Shown piece by piece: positions 6,788-10,771 of a stretch of 10,771 nucleotides of DNA. The notes under the pieces were generated by a model, which searched no databases, was not told the DNA's origin, and saw only the letters and a program-made list of their open reading frames with translations. Both the position numbers and the translations under genes were made by a program. The stretch covers positions 1 through 10,771 of the forward strand of contig JACKBL010000017.1 in NCBI GenBank assembly GCA_020634515.1. The letters run 5' to 3'. Positions within the stretch are counted from its first letter, which is position 1. Each line of letters opens with the position of its first letter. This DNA is from Ardenticatenales bacterium (GTDB taxonomy: Bacteria; Chloroflexota; Anaerolineae; Promineifilales; Promineifilaceae).

Positions 6788-7138
6788 TCATTCTTCTCGT
6801 AAAATATCAGATTGATGCGCGATTACGTCGCGCAAAATGACGCGCATTGTATTCAGCACGTCGATGATGCGCGTGTCAACCAGATCGTAGATCACGGCGG
6901 GGCCGTCCCGTCGTGTTGTCACCAGCCCCCGCTGCCGCAGCACCCGCAAATGGCGGGACATGGTTGGTTGGGGCATGCCCAGGTCGTCCGCCAGCGCCGT
7001 AACGTGGCGCGGCTGCTCGTGCAGCGCATACAGAATTTGCAGCCGCTTCGGGTCGCCTAATGCCTGGCAGATATTGGCGTGCAGGAGGTGGAGTTCTTGT
7101 AGTTGGGGGAGAGTCATCGCGCTGTTCTTGTTACTCAT
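6788..7138 (-). CDS. ArsR/SmtB-family transcriptional repressor
   Basis: A 116-residue winged-helix regulator. ALGDPKRLQILYAL (26-39) is the classic ArsR N-terminal helix region. HVTALADDLGMPQPTMSRHLRVLRQRG (45-71) contains the helix-turn-helix, and LVTTRRDGPAVIYDL (72-86) the beta wing. There is only one Cys (Cys24). The metal-binding CxC of ArsR/SmtB and the Cys pair of the sulfur sensors BigR/SqrR are absent, so the signal is unknown. ArsR-type regulators beside YeeE/YedE genes are known from the BigR sulfide-response operons, which supports a role in sulfur control. The start at 7138 lies two bases from the inverted repeat at 7140-7165, a likely autoregulatory operator. No strong ribosome site precedes it. 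The octaheme gene begins 115 bases after its stop; that gap holds one TGCCGGCA copy and no convincing promoter or terminator. Confidence 0.92.
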   Translation of the reverse strand: MSNKNSAMTLPQLQELHLLHANICQALGDPKRLQILYALHEQPRHVTALADDLGMPQPTMSRHLRVLRQRGLVTTRRDGPAVIYDLVDTRIIDVLNTMRVILRDVIAHQSDILREE

Positions 7139-7139
7139 T

Positions 7140-7165
7140 CATGTATTCGCCTAATCGAATACATG
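7140..7165. promoter_or_regulatory. Probable ArsR operator (perfect 10-bp inverted repeat)
   Basis: CATGTATTCG (7140-7149) and CGAATACATG (7156-7165) are exact reverse complements separated by six bases (CCTAAT). The site abuts the arsR start codon and lies just downstream of a TATACT -10 element. A repressor dimer bound here would cover the transcription start. Size, symmetry and position match ArsR-family operators. The whole downstream cluster would come under its control. Confidence 0.75.
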
Positions 7166-7170
7166 CCCCG

Positions 7171-7176
7171 AGTATA
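7171..7176 (-). promoter_or_regulatory. -10 element of the arsR-cytochrome operon
   Basis: TATACT on the minus strand matches five of six consensus positions. It puts the transcription start near 7164, at the edge of the operator. The -35 region (about 7194-7199, CTTCCT) is poor, so an activator or a different sigma factor may help. The inverted repeat at 7204-7230 is suitably placed for an activator. Confidence 0.5.
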
Positions 7177-7203
7177 CGCAGCGCGATAGGGGGAGGAAGC
7201 GAC

Positions 7204-7230
7204 AAACGTCATTTCTTTGTTATGACATTT
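7204..7230. promoter_or_regulatory. Second inverted repeat upstream of the arsR promoter
   Basis: AAACGTCAT (7204-7212) and ATGACATTT (7222-7230) pair at eight of nine positions with a nine-base spacer. It is just upstream of where the -35 element would be. This fits an activator binding site, but no known consensus matches closely. Confidence 0.35.
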
Positions 7231-7244
7231 ATCGCTTCAGCGTG

Positions 7245-7261
7245 CGCGGATGGTTGCCGCG
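7245..7261 (-). terminator. Weak hairpin downstream of menA
   Basis: CGCGG (7245-7249) and CCGCG (7257-7261) form a five-base GC stem with a seven-base loop, about 40 bases after the menA stop. There is no U tract. It is the only stem-loop I see between menA and the arsR promoter, so it may end the pyrF-menA transcript, but the support is weak. Confidence 0.2.
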
Positions 7262-7298
7262 TCGTAACGGCTAAGGAACGGAAATGAACGATGTGTTT

Positions 7299-8258
7299 TT
7301 ACAAGGGGCTGATGACGCCTATCGTCGGCAGCAGGTAGGCGAGACAGGCTAATGTGATGGAGCCGACCAGGATGAGTATGGCCCAGAATCCGAGGCTGTT
7401 CCAGGCGGAGGGATGACGCCATGCGCCGCGCCAGAACCGCCATGCCTGTACGGCGGATGCCGGCATCAACAACGCCAGCAAAACAGCAGTAAGACGAGGC
7501 ATTCCCACCGCCGTCAGCAGCGGCAGCGACATATAGACAAGTGCCAGCGTTCCCGCCAACAGCCGCGCCGCCCGCGCCTCCCCCAGACGCAGCACCAATG
7601 TGCGCTTTCCCACGGCGGCATCCCCGCTGGCGTCAGGAAAGTTGATGGTCAGAATCATGGCAAACTGCAGGCCGCACAACGGGATTGCCGTGAGCAGCGG
7701 CAGCCATGTGAGTTGCCCGGTTTGCAAATAGAAACCCACTAGCGGCGTTAGGCCGGGAACCAACAGCGCGACAGTCACTTCCCCCAGGCCACGCGAATGC
7801 AGCCGTGCGGGTGGCGCGCTGTAGCTCCAGGCCAGCGCCAGCGCCAGGAGCAGCAGGGGCAGCGTCAGCGCCCCCGTGCGCAGCCGCAGCGCCAACACGA
7901 ACGTGGCGACGAGCGCCGTGCCCGCGCAAATCAAGGCGGCATACAGGGCGACCTGTGGGGGCAGTTCCCCGGCCACCAGCACGCGGCTGCCGCCCGACCA
8001 GCGCGTTGGCGTGCGGTTGGCACGGTCCGCGGCGTAGTCGAAGTAATCGTTGCTGAAATGGGTCATAAATTGGATGCTGCTGATGGCGGCCTGTCCCCAG
8101 AGCAGCGATGGCAGGCGCACGTTGCCACGGGCATACCAGGCCATGGCCCAGCCCAGAGTGTGCAGTAGCAGACCGCCCACGAGAAAATGGGGCCGACTCA
8201 GGCGTAGGATCTGCCAGGCCAGGCGATGGAAGGGGGGCGATTTTCGGGAGGCGCTCAC
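7299..8258 (-). CDS. menA: UbiA-family prenyltransferase, probable 1,4-dihydroxy-2-naphthoate prenyltransferase (MenA)
   Basis: A 319-residue, very hydrophobic integral membrane protein. It would attach a polyprenyl chain to dihydroxynaphthoate, the membrane step of menaquinone synthesis. The first Asp-rich motif is NDYFDYAAD (70-78), which binds Mg-diphosphate. The second is DASGDAAVGKRTL (209-221), of the form typical of MenA. About eight to nine hydrophobic segments follow the UbiA pattern. I place the start at a GTG (8258) overlapping the pyrF stop as GTGA, with no Shine-Dalgarno sequence, so translation is probably coupled to pyrF. The frame stays open far upstream into pyrF, but that part is Arg/Pro-rich shadow translation. 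Another UbiA-type prenyl acceptor is possible. Menaquinone would be the likely electron partner of the b561-like module encoded downstream. Confidence 0.85.
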   Translation of the reverse strand: MSASRKSPPFHRLAWQILRLSRPHFLVGGLLLHTLGWAMAWYARGNVRLPSLLWGQAAISSIQFMTHFSNDYFDYAADRANRTPTRWSGGSRVLVAGELPPQVALYAALICAGTALVATFVLALRLRTGALTLPLLLLALALAWSYSAPPARLHSRGLGEVTVALLVPGLTPLVGFYLQTGQLTWLPLLTAIPLCGLQFAMILTINFPDASGDAAVGKRTLVLRLGEARAARLLAGTLALVYMSLPLLTAVGMPRLTAVLLALLMPASAVQAWRFWRGAWRHPSAWNSLGFWAILILVGSITLACLAYLLPTIGVISPL

Positions 8259-9070
8259 GCAGTGGCGCGGTGGCGGTTGATGCGCTCGCGCAGGGATTGG
8301 GCGGCGGCACGGGCGGCGGTGGCAAAGTCCATGCCGGCAGAAGCGTAGATAATGCCGCGGCTGGCGTTGATCACCGGGCCGGCCTCCGCGTCCGGGCCAT
8401 GCGCGACGGCGGCCGCCAGGTCGCCCCCTTGCGCGCCGATGCCGGGGATGAGGAAGTTGGCGTGGGGAGCCATCTGGCGCGCCGCGGCTAATTCCGCCGG
8501 ATAGGTGGCGCCAACTACGTAGCCGAGCGCGCCACGAACGGGCCACGTCTGGCTGCGGCGGATGACGGCGGCTGCCAGGCTGTCTTCGTGGCGCAGGTCT
8601 CCCTGGAACTGCGGTCCGCTGGGGTTGGAGGTGCGCGCCAGCAGGTAGACGCCCTTGTGCGGGCGATTGCCAATCATGGGCAGCACGGCTTCCGCGCCGA
8701 CGTAGGGGTTGACGGTGACGGCATCCACGCCCCATTCGTCGAGCAGCCCGCGCGCCCAGGCATCTTGCGTGTGGCCGATGTCGCCGGTTTTGCAATCAAT
8801 GATGATGGGGATGTGGCGGGGGATGTAGGCGATGGTACGTTCCAGGGCGATCATGCCGGCAGCGCCCCATTGCAAATAGAAGCCGAGATTGGGCTTGTAG
8901 GCGCAAACGAGATCGAGCGTGGCGTCAATGATCGCCTTGTTGAACGGCAGCACTGGCTCATCCCAGCGCAGCGAGGGCGCGGGCAGGCGCTCTGGCTGAG
9001 GATCGAGGCCGATACAGAGCCAGGAGTCGTTCTGGTCTTGGGCTTGCTTGAGTTTTTCCAGGTAGGTCAT
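8255..9070 (-). CDS. pyrF: Orotidine 5'-phosphate decarboxylase, type 2
   Basis: A 271-residue cytoplasmic enzyme of pyrimidine synthesis that decarboxylates OMP to UMP. Conserved blocks are CIGLDPQPERLP (19-30), FNKAIIDAT (43-51), AYKPNLGFY (57-65), the catalytic DCKTGDIGHTQDAW (92-105, with Asp92, Lys94 and Asp97), VNPYVG (120-125), TSNPSG (147-152) and the phosphate-binding PGIGAQGGD (209-217) and NASRGI (235-240). Length and motifs match the type 2 (mycobacterial-like) family. The start at 9070 fits the family N-terminus MTYLEKL. A TATAAT lies only seven bases upstream and there is no ribosome site, so the mRNA is probably leaderless. In-frame codons further upstream, up to 9130, would lie across that promoter. 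Confidence 0.95.
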   Translation of the reverse strand: MTYLEKLKQAQDQNDSWLCIGLDPQPERLPAPSLRWDEPVLPFNKAIIDATLDLVCAYKPNLGFYLQWGAAGMIALERTIAYIPRHIPIIIDCKTGDIGHTQDAWARGLLDEWGVDAVTVNPYVGAEAVLPMIGNRPHKGVYLLARTSNPSGPQFQGDLRHEDSLAAAVIRRSQTWPVRGALGYVVGATYPAELAAARQMAPHANFLIPGIGAQGGDLAAAVAHGPDAEAGPVINASRGIIYASAGMDFATAARAAAQSLRERINRHRATA

Positions 9071-9077
9071 GCGGCGA

Positions 9078-9083
9078 ATTATA
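9078..9083 (-). promoter_or_regulatory. Leaderless promoter (-10) of pyrF-menA
   Basis: A perfect TATAAT on the minus strand is followed by seven bases and then the pyrF ATG (9070). Transcription would begin at or within a base of the start codon. No Shine-Dalgarno sequence is present, which fits leaderless translation. The -35 region is weak (TGTCCT at about 9101-9106, 17-base spacing). Confidence 0.6.
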
Positions 9084-9257
9084 CTTGACGGAGGGGCATG
9101 AGGACAGGATGCGGCATGAATTCTTGCCAAAAAGCGGCGTCCTGCCCAACTGGGTGATGTCAGACGCGCCGTTTTGATGTATCCTGTGGATCAAGGTGGC
9201 TGCGCCTGCCGCCTGCTTGTGGGCGTGCCGGGGCAGCCAGGCGTGCCAGGTGTGCTT

Positions 9258-10703
9258 ATGTCCCCAATTGAATCATCTCCCATTTCTGTTGACGATATTC
9301 GCGCGGCGGCGGTTGCCGGCAGTTGGTATCCCGACGATCCCGCCGAACTGGCGCGGATGGTTGATGGCTTTCTGGATGCCGTCATGCCCGTCGATGGCGA
9401 ACCGCTGGGGCTGCTTGTGCCCCACGCCGGTTATTACTATTCCGGGGCGACGGCGGCGTGTGCGTTTAAGCAACTTGCCGGCATTCCTTACGAAGTGGCC
9501 GTGATCATTGCCGCCGATCACCAACAACCCGTCTCCCGCCCCATTTCCGTCTGGGCCAGAGGCGGGTTTGCCACGCCGCTGGGCGTCGTGCCGGTTGCGG
9601 AAGAACTGGCGCAGGCGCTGGTGGACACCAACTTCCGCATCCGCTTCGATCCCGACACGCACGCGGGTGAGCATGGGATCGAAATGGCGCTTCCTTTCTT
9701 GCAGCGCGTCTGTCCGGGTTGCGCTATTGTGCCCATTCTCATGGGGCAGCGCGACCGGCATACCGTGAATGCGCTCACGGAGGCGCTGACGGCGCATCTG
9801 TCAGGCCGCCGCGCCGTGGTGATTGCTTCCTCTGATCTGTCGCACTATCCGGCGCATACGGCGGCGATGAAGGCGGACCGCGCGATGCTGGCGGCGTTGG
9901 AAACGGGCGACCCGGAGATGGTGCAAAAGGCGGTGCGGGAGGTGGAGAATGCCGGCATTCCCAATCTCGTCACTGCCGCCTGCGGCCAGGGCCCGATTCA
10001 GGTAATGATGCGCGTCGCCCGTAACCTGGGGGCGGATACCACGACCATCCTCGGCCACGCCACGTCTGCCCATGCCGCCGAAGGCCGCACCAACCGCGTG
10101 GTTGGCTACGGCGCGGTGATGCTGTGGCGTTACCAGTCGCCTGATCTGGACGAGACGCGGCGGCAAACGCTGCTGGCTCGCGCTCGCGCCGCTCTGGCCG
10201 CCCATCTGGCCAATGAATCCCCCGGCCTCCTGCCTACCAACGACCCTGAACTGGCGCGGAAGGCGGGCGTTTTTGTGACGCTGCGTTTGCGGAATGGGGG
10301 GCGCGGGGAGTCGCCACTGCGCGGCTGCGTGGGGCATATGCAGGCGGATCGTCCTCTGGAGCAAATTGTGGCGCGTGTGGCTGTAAATGCCGGCACATCC
10401 GATCCCCGCTTCCCCACCCTCACCCCCGCCGAACTGGCGCGCACACACATCGAAATCTCCGTCCTCTCCCCGCTGCATCGCGTCACCGACCTGCGCCAGA
10501 TCGAACTGGGACGACACGGCCTGCTCCTCCAGGCGCGGGGGCGGCAAGGCCTGCTGCTGCCCGAAGTCCCCACCAGCCACGGTTGGGACCTGGACACATT
10601 TCTGGCGAATCTACGCCTCAAAGCCGGCCTGCCCGCCGACCTGCCCCTCGCCGAATCCACCCTCTACGCCTTCACCACCCTTCCTTTTGCCGAACCGCAC
10701 TAG
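9258..10703 (+). CDS. AmmeMemoRadiSam system fusion protein: Memo (B) plus AMMECR1 (A)
   Basis: A 481-residue cytoplasmic two-domain protein. Residues 12-293 are a Memo-like domain: AVAGSWYP (19-24 region), PHAGYYYSG (55-63), AADHQQP (85-91), GEHGIE (137-142), SSDLSHY (191-197) and CGQGPI (242-247). These supply the His/Cys cluster of the Memo/extradiol-dioxygenase-like fold. Residues about 297-470 are an AMMECR1 domain with the signature LRGCVGHM (354-361), DPRFPTLTPAEL (382-393) and GLLLPEVPTSHGW (431-443). The two are often fused, and usually occur with a radical SAM partner, which is not in this window. The biochemical role of the system is not firmly established. I chose the ATG at 9258, preceded by AGGTG, since homologues begin shortly before the AVAGS(F/W)YP block. 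The frame is open back to 9174, but that part looks like intergenic sequence. The family GPNH motif reads AADH here. The 187-base gap to pyrF holds the pyrF promoter and no clear plus-strand promoter. Confidence 0.92.
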   Translation: MSPIESSPISVDDIRAAAVAGSWYPDDPAELARMVDGFLDAVMPVDGEPLGLLVPHAGYYYSGATAACAFKQLAGIPYEVAVIIAADHQQPVSRPISVWARGGFATPLGVVPVAEELAQALVDTNFRIRFDPDTHAGEHGIEMALPFLQRVCPGCAIVPILMGQRDRHTVNALTEALTAHLSGRRAVVIASSDLSHYPAHTAAMKADRAMLAALETGDPEMVQKAVREVENAGIPNLVTAACGQGPIQVMMRVARNLGADTTTILGHATSAHAAEGRTNRVVGYGAVMLWRYQSPDLDETRRQTLLARARAALAAHLANESPGLLPTNDPELARKAGVFVTLRLRNGGRGESPLRGCVGHMQADRPLEQIVARVAVNAGTSDPRFPTLTPAELARTHIEISVLSPLHRVTDLRQIELGRHGLLLQARGRQGLLLPEVPTSHGWDLDTFLANLRLKAGLPADLPLAESTLYAFTTLPFAEPH

Positions 10704-10737
10704 TGTCATGTCAAGGGTGTTTTGATGGTAAACCGTA

Positions 10738-10758
10738 GGTCAATTCGCTGAATTGACC
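10738..10758. repeat. Perfect 9-bp inverted repeat after the Memo-AMMECR1 gene
   Basis: GGTCAATTC (10738-10746) and GAATTGACC (10750-10758) are exact complements around GCT. The hairpin lies 34 bases after the stop at 10703. No U tract follows, so termination by it alone is doubtful. The AT-richer sequence from 10704 onward differs from the gene and could be the edge of a repeat or mobile element continuing beyond the window. Confidence 0.5.
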
Positions 10759-10771
10759 GGACAAGACAGCG

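Larger units (their letters stand above)
345..10395. repeat. Dispersed iterated palindrome TGCCGGCA (14 copies)
   Basis: The 8-bp palindrome TGCCGGCA begins at 345, 2321, 2491, 3317, 4816, 5051, 6730, 7458, 8332, 8854, 9314, 9476, 9950 and 10388. Thirteen copies are in genes or the pseudogene and one (6730) is between genes. Only about seven other GCCGGC sites lack the flanking T and A, so the flanks are strongly preferred. Several copies extend to ATGCCGGCAT or AATGCCGGCATT. The reading frame at the copies varies, so a single amino acid motif does not explain them. The octaheme cytochrome gene, arsR and the yeeE-rhodanese gene contain none. The function is unknown; see findings. Confidence 0.85.

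Noticed and set aside
8259..8795. N-terminal extension of the menA frame into pyrF
   Set aside because: The extra residues are Arg/Pro/His-rich out-of-frame translation of pyrF; the GTG at 8258 gives a normal-length UbiA-family protein.
9174..9257. Upstream start for the Memo-AMMECR1 gene and a weak plus-strand -10 (TATCCT, 9180-9185)
   Set aside because: The added residues do not resemble the family N-terminus, and the -10 lacks a supporting -35 element.
1..10771. CRISPR array, tRNA, rRNA or complete transposase
   Set aside because: No regularly spaced repeats, cloverleaf-like sequences, rRNA signatures or transposase motifs were seen on either strand.

Overview
The window is bacterial, GC-rich and tightly packed. 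The gene set (menaquinone-type prenyltransferase, type 2 OMP decarboxylase, Memo-AMMECR1 fusion, multiheme cytochromes of the octaheme tetrathionate reductase family) fits an anaerobic or facultative member of the Chloroflexota or a similar lineage. That assignment is an inference, since no rRNA or other taxonomic marker lies in the window.

Layout. At the left edge (1-376, minus) is a decayed remnant of a LivF-type branched-chain amino acid ABC transporter ATPase. A strong palindrome (413-442) follows. A five-gene minus-strand cluster then runs from 7138 down to 473: an ArsR-family repressor; a secreted octaheme cytochrome of the tetrathionate reductase (OTR) family; a very large membrane protein joining seven c-type hemes to a cytochrome b561-like module; and two YeeE/YedE half-transporters, the second carrying a rhodanese-like domain without its catalytic Cys and ending in Gly-Gly-Cys-Gly. 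A near-perfect 26-bp inverted repeat next to the arsR start, behind a good -10 element, is the likely operator. Further right, also on the minus strand, pyrF and menA overlap by four bases and are probably transcribed from a leaderless promoter. On the plus strand (9258-10703) is a fused Memo-AMMECR1 protein of the AmmeMemoRadiSam system. The last 68 bases hold a perfect small hairpin.

How the cluster may work (inference). MenA would supply menaquinone. The b561-like part of the 928-residue protein could exchange electrons with the quinone pool and pass them through its seven hemes to the octaheme protein outside the membrane, which would reduce (or oxidise) a sulfur compound such as tetrathionate, or alternatively nitrite or hydroxylamine. 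The YeeE/YedE pair would import thiosulfate or a related sulfur species, and the rhodanese-like tail with its penultimate Cys could receive or hand on sulfur. The ArsR protein would switch the set on in response to a signal.

The most notable observations are: (1) the 928-residue protein looks like an OTR paralogue that lacks the equivalent of the second heme and has gained a membrane b561 module; (2) the YeeE-rhodanese protein has lost the rhodanese Cys but has a C-terminal GGCG resembling sulfur-carrier tails; (3) the octamer TGCCGGCA occurs 14 times, against roughly 0.3 expected by a rough composition estimate, like the highly iterated palindromes of cyanobacteria; (4) an eight-G tract lies exactly between the heme-c part and the membrane part of the large cytochrome, where loss of one G would cause an immediate stop.
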